From positions 1-55,982 of the forward strand of contig NZ_VAVZ01000006.1 in the NCBI RefSeq assembly GCF_005771525.1: a stretch of 55,982 nucleotides of DNA, in the 5' to 3' direction. Each line of letters begins with the position of its first letter. The stretch's first letter is position 1. Origin of the DNA: Nesterenkonia salmonea (GTDB taxonomy: Bacteria; Actinomycetota; Actinomycetes; Actinomycetales; Micrococcaceae). This document shows positions 7,187-16,239 of the stretch, piece by piece. The notes beneath the pieces are model-generated. The model had not been told where the DNA came from, searched no databases, and saw only the letters and a program-made list of their open reading frames with translations. Both the position numbers and the translations under genes were made by a program.

Positions 7187-8377
7187 TCATTCTTCCAAAA
7201 GGGCATCCACAAATGATTCGGCATCGAAAGGAGCGAGATCATCGGGGCCCTCACCGAGCCCGATAAGTTTGACCGGCACACCCAGCTGCTTTTGGATAGC
7301 GACGACGATGCCGCCGCGAGCAGTGCCATCGAGCTTGGTCAGAACGATGCCAGTGACGTTGACGACTTCGGAGAAGATTTTTGCCTGGCTCAGACCGTTC
7401 TGACCCGTCGTGGCGTCAAGAACCAACAGGACTTCGTCCACCTGTGACTTCTTCTCGACGACACGCTTGACTTTGCCAAGTTCGTCCATCAAGTTCGATT
7501 TGTTCTGCAGGCGGCCGGCTGTATCGATCATCACGATGTCTGATTCCAACTCAGTCGCCTTGTCTACCGCCTCGAAAGCCACTGACGCGGGATCTGCGCC
7601 CTCAACGTCCGAAGAGACCGTCGGAACTCCCACCCTGGAACCCCACGTGGTGAGCTGCTCAGCGGCTGCCGCACGGAAAGTGTCAGCAGCCCCGAGAATG
7701 ACGTCTTTGTCTTCTGCCACCAGCACGCGCGCGAGTTTTCCTACGGTGGTGGTCTTGCCAACGCCGTTGACTCCCACCACCATCACCACAGCTGGGCGGC
7801 CGGAGACTTCAATGGCGAGGCTGCGGTCGAATTCTGGGTCAACGAGGTTAATAAGTTCCTCGCGGAGGATGGCTTTCACTCGAGCCGGGTCTTTCGACCC
7901 TTCGATTTTGACCCGTTCGCGCAGGGTCTCCACCAGTTCAAACGTTGAATCAGCGCCGAGATCAGCGGTCAGGAGAGTCTCTTCGATCTCATCCCAGACG
8001 TCGTCGTTGATTTCATCCTGGCTCAACAGTGCAAGCAGAGACTTACTGAAAATGTTGTTGGATTTGACCAGTCGGGCCCGGAGGCGGGCAAGGCGGGTGT
8101 CTGCAGCTTCCGGCGTGTCCAGGACGGTCTCTGCCGGTGCCTCAGGAGCCTCGACATCTAGGTCGGACGGAGTTCCCTCTGGACGGTCTGCGACCAGGGT
8201 CGCTCCGTCTGGCTCATCAGGAGCCCCAGGTGGGAGATCGTCGTGGTCCCGGGTTTCGGGGAATTCTTTGGTCGTCCTACCAGGGGAGAGCGGGCGCCCC
8301 TTGACCAGGAACAGTCCGAGCAGGGAAAGCAGGATAAGGCTGAGAACTATGAACGTAATAAAGACTGAGGTTTCCAC
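7187..8377 (-). CDS. ftsY: Signal recognition particle receptor FtsY
   Basis: 396-residue SRP-family GTPase that docks ribosome-SRP complexes at the membrane and partners Ffh, encoded nearby. One N-terminal membrane helix (about residues 4-25), then an acidic, proline-rich A region (30-95), the NG four-helix bundle, the P-loop GVNGVGKTTT (about 202-211), DTFRAAAAEQL, DTAGR and TKLDGTARGG. Length is normal for actinobacteria. GTG start. Two unknown minus-strand genes precede it; a hairpin follows. Confidence 0.96.
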   Translation of the reverse strand: METSVFITFIVLSLILLSLLGLFLVKGRPLSPGRTTKEFPETRDHDDLPPGAPDEPDGATLVADRPEGTPSDLDVEAPEAPAETVLDTPEAADTRLARLRARLVKSNNIFSKSLLALLSQDEINDDVWDEIEETLLTADLGADSTFELVETLRERVKIEGSKDPARVKAILREELINLVDPEFDRSLAIEVSGRPAVVMVVGVNGVGKTTTVGKLARVLVAEDKDVILGAADTFRAAAAEQLTTWGSRVGVPTVSSDVEGADPASVAFEAVDKATELESDIVMIDTAGRLQNKSNLMDELGKVKRVVEKKSQVDEVLLVLDATTGQNGLSQAKIFSEVVNVTGIVLTKLDGTARGGIVVAIQKQLGVPVKLIGLGEGPDDLAPFDAESFVDALLEE

Positions 8378-8400
8378 GCACCCAAGTCTCGCACAGGGTT

Positions 8401-9072
8401 CTATCTCCTGAAGCGGCTCCGAATAGTGTTCAGAGCATTCCGTGCCTGTTGGGCAGCAGGGGAGACGCGCTCCCCGACCCTGTGTATGAGGCTGGACTCT
8501 GTTTCCTTCGCTAAGACGCCCAGCTTTTCATGCGCGGATTCCGCCGACTCCACGGCAGCGCTGATTGCCATTTCCAACTGGTCAACACGGGCATTCTGGG
8601 CCGCAATGCGGGCATCACGTTCGGCCAATTGCGTGGCATAGGATTCGCCAGCCTCACGCAGAGCCAGGTCAAAATCAGACTGCTTCTCTTCCTGCTCCTT
8701 CAAAGAGGAGGAAATGTTCTCGAGCAGGTTCAGCAGCTCCTGCAGCTCTCCCGAGGATGGTGCCGCCGAAACTGTCGCCTCAGCGTCCTGGACGCGTGAC
8801 TCCAATGCCGCATACTCCACCTGGCGGACCTGCTCGAGCTGATCATAGACGCTCCGAAGTTCCGCTACGAGATCCTGCTGATGGCCCAGCAGCGCGGTGA
8901 CCACCTGGTGAGCGTTGTCTCCCAGATCGCTCGGGGGCAGGATCTTGTCTCTGGTCTCGGGGGCCCAGTCAACCTCGGTGGGTTCTTCCTCATCGGCCAG
9001 CTCGGGCTCCTCGCCATCGTGTTCGAAGGCATCTGAGAGGTCAATACTCTCGGGCTGGGTTCTTTCCGTCAT
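8401..9072 (-). CDS. Acidic coiled-coil protein, unknown function
   Basis: 223 residues from the ATG at 9072 (AGGA 8 bases upstream; a TTG 13 codons earlier would overlap the preceding gene). Not recognised. The N-terminal 55 residues are highly acidic (EHDGEEPELADEEEPTE), then a long heptad-rich helical region (about 60-200) predicts a coiled coil, and the last 15 residues are basic (NTIRSRFRR). No signal peptide or membrane helix. It follows a second unknown gene with a 10-base gap and precedes ftsY with a 23-base gap, so the three may be one transcript. A scaffold or membrane-peripheral role is speculation. Confidence 0.7.
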   Translation of the reverse strand: MTERTQPESIDLSDAFEHDGEEPELADEEEPTEVDWAPETRDKILPPSDLGDNAHQVVTALLGHQQDLVAELRSVYDQLEQVRQVEYAALESRVQDAEATVSAAPSSGELQELLNLLENISSSLKEQEEKQSDFDLALREAGESYATQLAERDARIAAQNARVDQLEMAISAAVESAESAHEKLGVLAKETESSLIHRVGERVSPAAQQARNALNTIRSRFRR

Positions 9073-9082
9073 ATGTTCGATC

Positions 9083-9628
9083 CTACTTGCGTCCACGAAG
9101 GATGTCCCCAAAGCTTCGTCTGTACCAGCGGGGCTTCCGTTCTGGTGTGGGGAGCGTCACTTCATCCTCATACCGAAGTGGTTGTTCTGAAGGGTCTCCC
9201 GCTGACTCATGTTTACCGGAGTCCTTGTGCGTGGCAGGCCGGGCGGCCGGTTTCGCGGCGGCTAAGCGTGCGGTGGACTCGCGTTCTGCGATGGCCTCGG
9301 AAAGATGTTGCGGTACAGCAGATTCGCCGATGTGCGCCGGGACCTGCAGCGTGCGCATATCTCCGGAGGTCAATGAGCGCAGGCCTGAGACCGGGAAATT
9401 GAGAAGCTGTTCGACGAATTCTGCCCGTTGCCCGAAAGATGCACCGCGTGCGCGGTGGGCCGCTGAGCGGGCGATCGGGCTCCGTTGCAGCTTCACCAGA
9501 TGCGAAAGCTCGGGGTGTTGGGACAGTGCGCGTCCGGCGGCCCGATGACCGGATTCAGCCGCGCGGAGATATGCCAGGTGGGTCCCCAGCGCTGACTTGA
9601 TCACCTGTGCATCATGGTCTTGGCTCAC
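9083..9628 (-). CDS. Hypothetical protein beside ftsY, unknown function
   Basis: 181 residues; ATG start. Not recognised. The N-terminal half (1-105) is mixed alpha-helical with many Ala, His and Arg; the second half is low-complexity and charged (AAAKPAARPATHKDSGKHE) and ends in the basic tail RKPRWYRRSFGDILRGRK. No membrane segment. Divergent from ffh, with about 105 bases between the starts, and upstream of the coiled-coil gene and ftsY. The basic tail could bind nucleic acid or membrane; nothing in the sequence decides this. Confidence 0.65.
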   Translation of the reverse strand: MSQDHDAQVIKSALGTHLAYLRAAESGHRAAGRALSQHPELSHLVKLQRSPIARSAAHRARGASFGQRAEFVEQLLNFPVSGLRSLTSGDMRTLQVPAHIGESAVPQHLSEAIAERESTARLAAAKPAARPATHKDSGKHESAGDPSEQPLRYEDEVTLPTPERKPRWYRRSFGDILRGRK

Positions 9629-9734
9629 ATTGTTACTCTAGAGCTTTGGAAGTTTCGAGTCCGGGTCAGCTTCAAGCTGGGGCTGAATACCCTCGACTGA
9701 CGGCACTATGAGTCTTTAAGGAAACGCACCCGAC

Positions 9735-11321
9735 GTGTTCAACTCGCTCTCAGATCGCCTCACAGCGACGTTCAAGAACCTCCGCGGCAAGGGGAAGCTG
9801 ACCGAGGCCGATATTGACGGCACCGCCAGGGAAATCCGGCGCGCCCTCCTCGACGCCGACGTCGCCGTCCCTGTCGTCCGAGAATTCATCGCCCGGATCA
9901 AAGCTCGTGCCTTGGGGACGGAGGTAGCTCAGGCCCTCAATCCCGGGCAGCAGGTCGTCAAGATTGTGAACGAGGAGCTCGTCGGCATTCTCGGCGGTGA
10001 GACCCGTCAGCTGGAGTTCGCCAAGCAGCCACCGACGATCATTATGCTCGCTGGTCTCCAAGGAGCTGGTAAAACCACCCTCGCAGGGAAAATGGCGCTG
10101 CACTTGAAGAACCAGGGACACACCCCTGTTCTCGTCGCATGCGACCTTCAACGGCCCAATGCTGTGAAGCAGTTGCAGGTCGGCGGCGAGCGTGCCGGGG
10201 TGCCGGTCTACGCCCCACATCCGGGAGTCAGCTCAGAGACTGAAGCTGCGACCGGGGATCCGGTGGCTGTGGCCAAGGAAGGACTTGCACACGCGAAGTC
10301 CAAACTCCACGATGTGGTCATCATCGACACCGCCGGCCGACTGGGCGTCGATGAAGAACTGATGCGCCAGGCTGCCGACATCAAATCCGCTGTCAACGCC
10401 CACGAGACGCTGTTCGTCATTGACGCCATGATCGGTCAGGACGCAGTCAACACCGCCCAGGCGTTCAACGAAGGTGTGAACTTCACCGGAGTAGTGCTCA
10501 CCAAGCTTGACGGCGATGCGCGAGGCGGCGCAGCGCTCTCGGTGGCGTCGGTGACGGGCAAGCCTGTGATGTACGCATCCACAGGCGAAGGGCTGAAGGA
10601 CTTCGAGGTCTTCCACCCCGACCGGATGGCTCGCCGGATCCTTGACATGGGTGACATCCTCAGTCTGATCGAACAGGCTGAGGCGACCTGGGACAAGGAT
10701 GAAGCGGCCAAAATGGCGCAGAAGTTCGCCGACCAGGAGGACTTCACTCTTGAAGACTTCCGAGCCCAGATGCAGCAAATCAAGAAGATGGGCTCGATGA
10801 AGAAGCTGCTGGGTATGATGCCCGGCGCTGCAGGGATGCGCCAGCAGCTTGAACAGTTCGACGACTCGCAGCTGGATCGAGTCGAGGCCATCATCAACTC
10901 CATGACCCCACATGAGCGCAACGCGCCGAAGATCATCAACGGTTCCCGACGCGCACGCATCGCTCGCGGTTCCGGTGTCCACGTCTCGGAAGTCAACCAG
11001 CTTCTGGAACGCTTCGGCCAGGCGGCCAAGATGATGAAGAAGATGGCCTCCGGGGGCGGTATGCCGGATATGCCGGGAATGCCAGGCGGTGGAATGCCGG
11101 GCATGGGGGCGCCAGGAGGAGGTCGGAAGAAGACCAAGGCCAAAGGCAAGAAGCCCAAGGCGAAGTCAGGAAATCCGGCCAAAGCCGCTCAGCAGGCACG
11201 TGAAGCGGAGCTGCGGCGAACTCAGAAGCAGATGGACGGCTCAAGCTTCGGTGCAGGATCGGGTGACTTCGACCCTGACGAGCTCAACCTTCCCAAAGGA
11301 TTCGAAAAGTACCTCAAGTAG
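9735..11321 (+). CDS. ffh: Signal recognition particle GTPase Ffh
   Basis: 528 residues. SRP54 homologue that binds signal sequences and the SRP RNA and delivers ribosomes to FtsY. N domain 1-90; G domain with GLQGAGKTTL (about 106-115), CDLQRPNAVKQL, DTAGRLGVDE, TKLDGDARGGAAL; M domain from about 300 with the methionine-rich SMKKLLGMMPG and SRRARIARGSG RNA-binding helix. The C-terminal tail (435-528) is extended, with glycine/methionine repeats (GMPDMPGMPGGG) and a lysine-rich block, common in actinobacteria. GTG start with AAGGAA upstream. The SRP RNA gene is not nearby. Confidence 0.97.
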   Translation: MFNSLSDRLTATFKNLRGKGKLTEADIDGTAREIRRALLDADVAVPVVREFIARIKARALGTEVAQALNPGQQVVKIVNEELVGILGGETRQLEFAKQPPTIIMLAGLQGAGKTTLAGKMALHLKNQGHTPVLVACDLQRPNAVKQLQVGGERAGVPVYAPHPGVSSETEAATGDPVAVAKEGLAHAKSKLHDVVIIDTAGRLGVDEELMRQAADIKSAVNAHETLFVIDAMIGQDAVNTAQAFNEGVNFTGVVLTKLDGDARGGAALSVASVTGKPVMYASTGEGLKDFEVFHPDRMARRILDMGDILSLIEQAEATWDKDEAAKMAQKFADQEDFTLEDFRAQMQQIKKMGSMKKLLGMMPGAAGMRQQLEQFDDSQLDRVEAIINSMTPHERNAPKIINGSRRARIARGSGVHVSEVNQLLERFGQAAKMMKKMASGGGMPDMPGMPGGGMPGMGAPGGGRKKTKAKGKKPKAKSGNPAKAAQQAREAELRRTQKQMDGSSFGAGSGDFDPDELNLPKGFEKYLK

Positions 11322-11388
11322 GGAAACGACCTGAATCCCGCTAAGGATATGCGTCAGGCCAGTTTATCTGGCAGAATACACAGGTACC

Positions 11389-11419
11389 TTGCTCAGATTC
11401 GGTGAGCACCCTCTACTCT
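11389..11419 (+). promoter_or_regulatory. Possible rpsP promoter
   Basis: TTGCTC (11389-11394) and TACTCT (11414-11419) with a 19-base spacer, in the 202-base gap between ffh and rpsP. The spacer is long, so this is a weak call. Confidence 0.35.
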
Positions 11420-11523
11420 TGCCGATCTGACCAGCGTTCTAGTGCAAGACAAAAGCTGTTTGCATCACCCCACGCAGCTCAGGTCCCGTGCACGCCCCAA
11501 AACCTACAGGAGTAACCACACAA

Positions 11524-11946
11524 GTGGCAGTCAAAATTCGTCTGAAGCGAATGGGCAAGAAATTCGCCCCCCAGTACCGCGTTGTCGTTGCTGATTCCCG
11601 CGTGAAGCGTGACGGCAAGAGCATCGAGGAAATTGGCAAGTACCAGCCAACAGAGGAGCCCTCGTTCATCGAGATCCAGTCTGAACGTGCTCAGTACTGG
11701 CTGTCGGTGGGCGCACAGCCCACTGAGCAAGTCAAGCAACTGCTGACGATCACCGGTGACTGGCAGAAGTTCAAGGGCCTCGAAGGCTCGGAAGGCACGC
11801 TGAAGACTCGTACGCCTAAGGAAGAGTTCACAGCTCCTACTAAGGGCTCCGTCGTCGTTGACAAGTCCAAAGCCGCTGAGCAGGCACCTGCAGAGGCAGA
11901 CAAGCCCGCAGCTGAGGACTCCTCCGAGGAGAAGACCGAAGCATGA
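11524..11946 (+). CDS. rpsP: 30S ribosomal protein S16
   Basis: 140 residues from the GTG at 11524, giving the canonical start (M)[18 protein letters not shown] lies 11 bases upstream. Residues 1-85 are the S16 fold with [15 protein letters not shown] and IEEIGKYQP. The remaining 55 residues are an acidic, alanine/glutamate-rich tail ([13 protein letters not shown]), an extension common in actinobacteria. The stop overlaps the start of khpA by 4 bases. Confidence 0.97.
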   Translation: MAVKIRLKRMGKKFAPQYRVVVADSRVKRDGKSIEEIGKYQPTEEPSFIEIQSERAQYWLSVGAQPTEQVKQLLTITGDWQKFKGLEGSEGTLKTRTPKEEFTAPTKGSVVVDKSKAAEQAPAEADKPAAEDSSEEKTEA

Positions 11947-12200
11947 GCACCGACGCTGCGCTCACTGACGCGCTAGAGCACTTGGTCCGCGGAATCGTCG
12001 ACTCACCTGAGGAGGTCGACGTTCGCCGGAAGACTGGCCGCCGCTACGACACTCTCCAGGTCCTGGTCAACCCAGAGGACCTGGGGCGAGTCATCGGGCG
12101 AGCCGGCCGCACCGCAAAAGCTCTGCGCACCGTGATCGCAGCGTTGCCCGGCGGCAACGACGTCCGCGTGGACGTCGTCGACACTGACCGCCGTCGCTGA
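11943..12200 (+). CDS. khpA: KH-domain RNA-binding protein KhpA
   Basis: 85 residues, a single KH domain with the GxxG loop in [15 protein letters not shown]. In other bacteria KhpA pairs with KhpB (Jag) to bind RNA and influence cell division and envelope synthesis. Starts inside the rpsP stop (ATGA) and is followed by rimM 22 bases on, the usual actinobacterial order. Confidence 0.92.
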   Translation: MSTDAALTDALEHLVRGIVDSPEEVDVRRKTGRRYDTLQVLVNPEDLGRVIGRAGRTAKALRTVIAALPGGNDVRVDVVDTDRRR

Positions 12201-12222
12201 GAACACCATAGGCCACCAACCA

Positions 12223-12825
12223 GTGGACAAGACCGCATACGAACCCGACCCGCAGACACCGCCTCCCAAGGGCGAGCGTCTGCGGGTCGCTCGTATTGGG
12301 AAGCCGCACGGCATCCGTGGTGAAGTTACCGTCCAGCTCTTCACCGATGAGCCCACCGAGCGGCTCGCCCCCGGAGCTGTTCTGCTCCGAGACCCCGGAG
12401 ATCCGTCAGAAAATTCTGAACTCTCTTCCAAAACCAGCGGCGCAAACACAGAGCTGGGCACACTTACGGTCGCTACTCAACGGTGGAACAAAAAGATCTG
12501 CCTCCTGGGGTTCGCCGAAGTGCCCGATCGAAACGCCGCCGAAGAGCTCCGCGGATCCGTTCTGTTCATAGACGTCGAAGACCAGGACGACGACGAAGAA
12601 GGCTGGTACTCCCACGAGCTGGAGGGGTTCCGCTGCGTCAGTGGCCAAGAGGCAGAGCTTGGAACAGTCGAAGCGCTGCTGACCGGATCCGCCCAAGACA
12701 TCCTCGTCGTAAAGACACCGAACGGTGAGGAAGTCATGGTTCCGTTCGTCGAGGACATCGTCCCCGAGGTCGACCCCGGTCAGCGGCTCATCACGCTCAC
12801 TCCGCCTGCGGGTCTCTTTCCGTGA
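12223..12825 (+). CDS. rimM: 16S rRNA processing protein RimM
   Basis: 200 residues. Helps 30S maturation around S19. N-terminal barrel with RVARIGKPHGIRGEV (about 22-36) and C-terminal PRC barrel with EEGWYSHELEGF, VMVPFVEDIVPEVD and LITLTPPAGLF. An insert around 65-85 (ENSELSSKTSGANTE) makes it a little longer than typical. GTG start, between khpA and trmD in the ribosome-assembly operon. Confidence 0.95.
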   Translation: MDKTAYEPDPQTPPPKGERLRVARIGKPHGIRGEVTVQLFTDEPTERLAPGAVLLRDPGDPSENSELSSKTSGANTELGTLTVATQRWNKKICLLGFAEVPDRNAAEELRGSVLFIDVEDQDDDEEGWYSHELEGFRCVSGQEAELGTVEALLTGSAQDILVVKTPNGEEVMVPFVEDIVPEVDPGQRLITLTPPAGLFP

Positions 12826-12843
12826 TGCTGTTGGGGCTCGCCG

Positions 12844-13572
12844 GTGAAAATTGACCTCATCTCAATTCTTCCCGAGTTCTTCGACGTCCTCGATCTCTCC
12901 CTGATCGGACGTGCACAGCAGGATGGCTTGCTGAGCATCCACCGACACAACCTTCGCGATTTCACCTACGACAAACACCGCAGTGTCGACTCGCCCCCCG
13001 CTGGTGGTGGGGCAGGGATGGTGATGAAGCCCGAACCATGGGCGTTGGCCATGGAGGACGTGCTCAAGCGTGGAGAATCCGACGCTTCCGTCGGAGCCAT
13101 TTCTGAAAAGCCAGTCCTCATCATTCCGACGCCTTCTGGAGAACTCTTCACCCAAGACAGGGCGCAGGAACTCTCCCATAAGCCTCACCTGGTCTTCGCA
13201 CCGGGAAGATTCGAAGGCATAGACGAACGATTCACTCGCTGGGCAGCTGAACGGTTCGACGTGCGGCGGCTCAGCATCGGCGACTACGTCCTCAATGGGG
13301 GCGAGTCAGCAGTCGTGGTCATGGTCGAAGCCATCACACGCCTCATTCCCGGAGTCATCGGCAACGATGCCTCCCTGGAGGAAGAATCCCACAGTGACGG
13401 GCTGTTGGAATACCCGGTCTACACCAAGCCCGCTCAGTGGCGGGACCATCACATTCCGGAAGTTCTGCTCTGCGGCAATCACGCCAAAATCGCCGCATGG
13501 CGCCAAACCCAGGCCGAAGAGCGGACCCAACAGGTCCGCCCCGACCTGTGGCAGCGATATCAGTCCTCTTGA
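12844..13572 (+). CDS. trmD: tRNA (guanine-37-N1)-methyltransferase TrmD
   Basis: 242 residues. Methylates G37 next to the anticodon using S-adenosylmethionine. SPOUT trefoil-knot marks: [20 protein letters not shown] (about 47-66), [13 protein letters not shown] and [11 protein letters not shown]. The C-terminal domain has [25 protein letters not shown] start 18 bases after rimM. Its last 13 bases overlap the convergent SseB-like gene. Confidence 0.97.
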   Translation: MKIDLISILPEFFDVLDLSLIGRAQQDGLLSIHRHNLRDFTYDKHRSVDSPPAGGGAGMVMKPEPWALAMEDVLKRGESDASVGAISEKPVLIIPTPSGELFTQDRAQELSHKPHLVFAPGRFEGIDERFTRWAAERFDVRRLSIGDYVLNGGESAVVVMVEAITRLIPGVIGNDASLEEESHSDGLLEYPVYTKPAQWRDHHIPEVLLCGNHAKIAAWRQTQAEERTQQVRPDLWQRYQSS

Positions 13573-14000
13573 GTTGGTTCAGCCTCGGCTAGACGCTCCT
13601 CAACGAAGCTGCGCATCGAACCCATCTGCTCGGCAGGGATCAGGAACTGGTGATCACTCATCGGATCCAAGACCACTCCGACGTCCTTGAGTGACTGGAC
13701 CAAGGTAATTCCGTTGGTCTGCACCACATGGGGAGCTTGTTCCTTATGCTCACCGGCAGCCTCTGGGGTGGTGAACAGAACAGGCAGAGCGTTGCCTTCG
13801 TTGTCTTGCACCATCAGCAGGTTGGTGCCCTGCTCACCCTGAGGATCCTCAGAGCTCGCCACATACACGGGACTGTTCAGGAACGCATTGAGGACATTGG
13901 TCACGTCATCCTGCAGGAACCCCTCATCGGTACGATTCGCTGTGGCATCCTTCAGAGCCTGCTGCAGGTCAGGAACGTTCTCAGTGGGTGCTTCAGTCAT
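13560..14000 (-). CDS. SseB-family protein
   Basis: 146 residues with an SseB-like fold: [21 protein letters not shown] near residue 30, then [14 protein letters not shown] and [10 protein letters not shown] near the end. SseB relatives include a Salmonella serine-sensitivity enhancer, but the biochemical role is unknown; actinobacterial copies are soluble and uncharacterised. It is the only minus-strand gene within the trmD-rplS block and overlaps the trmD end by 13 bases, so transcripts of the two would collide. Confidence 0.75.
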   Translation of the reverse strand: MTEAPTENVPDLQQALKDATANRTDEGFLQDDVTNVLNAFLNSPVYVASSEDPQGEQGTNLLMVQDNEGNALPVLFTTPEAAGEHKEQAPHVVQTNGITLVQSLKDVGVVLDPMSDHQFLIPAEQMGSMRSFVEERLAEAEPTQED

Positions 14001-14389
14001 GATTAGTCACTCTCCAGTCTCGACTCACTCTTCGGATCATCAACGGCTGTGCCGCATCCGCCCACGCTACGGGAGACCCCGCCCACTGTGCGAGGCCCAG
14101 AGTCCCTCCACCGGTTTTTTGGGCGCTGAGCGAAAAACAGCCGCAACGAGCCACCTCACCAAGAAAGTGGATAAAACACTAGCAAGCACATAAGATGGAG
14201 TGCTGTGCCTGCTGGGTGCCGGCTCTGCCACAGGGGAGAGGTGCCATACAGCCAGGAGACGGTGGATGAGCATTCCGCTCCCACCGGAAAACTGAGACTT
14301 TTGACCAGAGCCGTGAGCGTGCAAAGCGCACTCGGCCAGGGTCCCCGATATCAGGGCGTTGACCTGTGGCAGCCTCTGGAGGAGATGCT
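14001..14389 (+). promoter_or_regulatory. Long rplS upstream region with promoter
   Basis: 389 bases with no gene. A -10-like TAAGAT lies at 14191-14196, which would give a leader of about 185 bases before rplS. No clear -35 is visible. The leader contains GC-rich inverted-repeat segments (for example around GCCGGCTCTGCC), so feedback control by L19 is conceivable, but I cannot match it to a known leader family. A promoter for the divergent SseB gene should also lie here. Confidence 0.4.
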
Positions 14390-14785
14390 ATGCAAAAACT
14401 CGACTTTGTTGATACCGCCAGTCAGCGCAGCGATATCCCGGAATTCGGTCCCGGTGACACTGTCAACGTCCACGTCAACATTGTGGAAGGCAAGACGACC
14501 CGTGTCCAGATCTTCAAAGGTTACGTCCTGGGACGTCAGGGCTCCGGTCTGCGCGAAACCTTCACCGTCCGTAAAGTTTCCTTTGGCGTCGGTGTGGAGC
14601 GTACCTTCCCGGTCCACTCCCCAGTGATTGACAAGATCGAAGTCAGCGCCCGCGGTGACGTTCGTCGTGCCAAGCTGTACTACATGCGCGACCGCCACGG
14701 TAAGGCTGCGCGTATCCCCGAGAAGCGCGAGTCCCAGGTGGCGCGTGCCCAAGGGCAAGACGTGGAGGAAGTCGTCGAGGCCTGA
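14390..14785 (+). CDS. rplS: 50S ribosomal protein L19
   Basis: 131 residues from the ATG at 14390, preceded by GGAGGAG at good spacing; an in-frame start 8 codons earlier has none. L19 fold with [38 protein letters not shown] and the final [20 protein letters not shown] 13-residue C-terminal extension ([13 protein letters not shown]) follows. Precedes the signal peptidases, as in many actinobacteria. Confidence 0.97.
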   Translation: MQKLDFVDTASQRSDIPEFGPGDTVNVHVNIVEGKTTRVQIFKGYVLGRQGSGLRETFTVRKVSFGVGVERTFPVHSPVIDKIEVSARGDVRRAKLYYMRDRHGKAARIPEKRESQVARAQGQDVEEVVEA

Positions 14786-14821
14786 TCCTCAGCGCAGACT
14801 CCCCGCAAAAGCAACCTGAAC

Positions 14822-15523
14822 GTGCCCGAGAGCCCCGAGACAGCTGAGCCCAGCTCTGCGTCCCGGGGCTCTCGGTTGTTTAAGGCCCCCCGCCGCTGGG
14901 TGATTGGCGCCGGCGTCGTCGTCATCCTTGCTTTGCTCATCAGCACCACGATCCGTGTCTTCGCGGTGGACCTCTATGCGGTCAATCAAGAATCCATGGA
15001 TCCGACCCTGCGTGATGGAGAACGCATTGCAGTGTCGAAGAGCTATCCCGAGGACAACGGACCTAAACGTGGAGACATTGTGGTCTTCGACGGTGAAGGG
15101 TCTTTCACCCCGTATCAAGGCGGTCCGAGCCTGAACCGAAGTCTCGAGACGCTGGGGCACTGGGTCGGCCTGGGATCCGCACCGCACGTCTACGTCAAGC
15201 GTGTCATCGGTGCCGCAGGAGACTTGGTGGCATGCTGCGACGACTCAGGCCAGCTCACGGTCAACGGTGAGCCTATAGCTGAAAACTACCTCCCGTATGA
15301 GGTAAGCCCAGAGAAGCCTGCCTCAGACCTGACCTTCGAAGCCCTTGTCCCAGAAGGGCGAATATGGGTCATGGGAGACAACAGGGCAGAGTCAGTAGAC
15401 TCCCGCGACCTACTGGGCGCACCCGGTGGCGGTATGATCAGCGAAGACCGAATCATCGGGTCGGCCACCTCCGTGGTCTGGCCGTGGGAGGACCGACGCG
15501 ATCTTGAAGGAGGCCTGCGGTGA
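14822..15523 (+). CDS. lepB: Signal peptidase I, first copy
   Basis: 233 residues. Removes signal peptides from exported proteins on the outer face of the membrane. One membrane helix (about 29-52), catalytic serine in NQESMDPTLRDGE (box B), box C RGDIVVF, catalytic lysine in YVKRVIGAAGD (box D) and box E GDNRAESVDSRD. A CCDD insert follows box D, as in the neighbour. GTG start. Its last 4 bases overlap the second copy; the two share the CCDD and VNGEPI segments and look like a tandem duplication that has since diverged. Confidence 0.94.
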   Translation: MPESPETAEPSSASRGSRLFKAPRRWVIGAGVVVILALLISTTIRVFAVDLYAVNQESMDPTLRDGERIAVSKSYPEDNGPKRGDIVVFDGEGSFTPYQGGPSLNRSLETLGHWVGLGSAPHVYVKRVIGAAGDLVACCDDSGQLTVNGEPIAENYLPYEVSPEKPASDLTFEALVPEGRIWVMGDNRAESVDSRDLLGAPGGGMISEDRIIGSATSVVWPWEDRRDLEGGLR

Positions 15524-16239
15524 GTACTGCGGAGGATTCCGCCGAGGCTTCCGGCCAGGAGCAGCGACCTGAGAAGAAACGCCACTGGGCGGTTTCATTC
15601 CTCATCGAACTTGTCGTGATCGTCGTGATGGCGGTTGTCATCTCCTTCATCATTAAAACTTTCCTTCTGCGGGCCTTCTACATTCCGTCAGAATCCATGC
15701 AACCCACACTGGAAGTCGACGACAGGATCGTCGTTAACCTCCTTGCCCCCGGCGTGATGGACATACAGCGCGGAGATGTCGTCGTCTTCGAAGACACTCG
15801 AAGCTGGTGGGGTAGCCCGGAGCCACAGACCAGTTCCGTTCAAGAGGCCCTGATCTTCATCGGTCTGGCCCCGGACACCTCAAGTCACTACGTCGTCAAG
15901 CGCGTGATTGGACTCGAAGGCGACGAGGTCGAGTGCTGCGACGATGATGGACGCATCCTCGTCAACGGTGAGCCCATCGATGAGCCGTATCTCTTCCCCG
16001 GAATGGAACCCTCTACCTCCAGCTTCGATGTCACCGTTCCCGAAGGGCATGTATGGCTGTTGGGAGACAACCGCTCTGCCTCAGCAGACTCCCGCTCCCA
16101 CGCCGATGAGCCGGACCAGGGTGCAGTACCCGAAGAAGACATCATTGGCCGTACCTTGAGCATTGTCTGGCCTGTTGACCGATGGGGTGGTGGAGGAACC
16201 GAGCGGGACCCCTTCGACACTGTCCCAGAGCCGCAGTGA
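15520..16239 (+). CDS. lepB: Signal peptidase I, second copy
   Basis: 239 residues, same enzyme family as the preceding gene. Membrane helix about residues 26-48 (LIELVVIVVMAVVISF), box B serine in SESMQPTLEVDD, box C RGDVVVFED, box D lysine in YVVKRVIGLEGD, box E LGDNRSASADSRSH. All catalytic residues are present. Starts in the preceding stop (GTGA) and is itself overlapped by rnhB, so the three are translationally coupled. The differing middle loops suggest different substrate preference. Confidence 0.94.
   Translation: MSTAEDSAEASGQEQRPEKKRHWAVSFLIELVVIVVMAVVISFIIKTFLLRAFYIPSESMQPTLEVDDRIVVNLLAPGVMDIQRGDVVVFEDTRSWWGSPEPQTSSVQEALIFIGLAPDTSSHYVVKRVIGLEGDEVECCDDDGRILVNGEPIDEPYLFPGMEPSTSSFDVTVPEGHVWLLGDNRSASADSRSHADEPDQGAVPEEDIIGRTLSIVWPVDRWGGGGTERDPFDTVPEPQ

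Noticed and set aside
7410-8411. Long plus-strand open frame (333 codons) over ftsY
   Set aside because: Antisense shadow of ftsY; serine/arginine-rich low-complexity translation with no motif, while ftsY has all GTPase motifs.
10233-10982. Minus-strand frames of about 250 codons inside ffh
   Set aside because: Shadows created by codon bias in a high-G+C gene; no ribosome site or motif.
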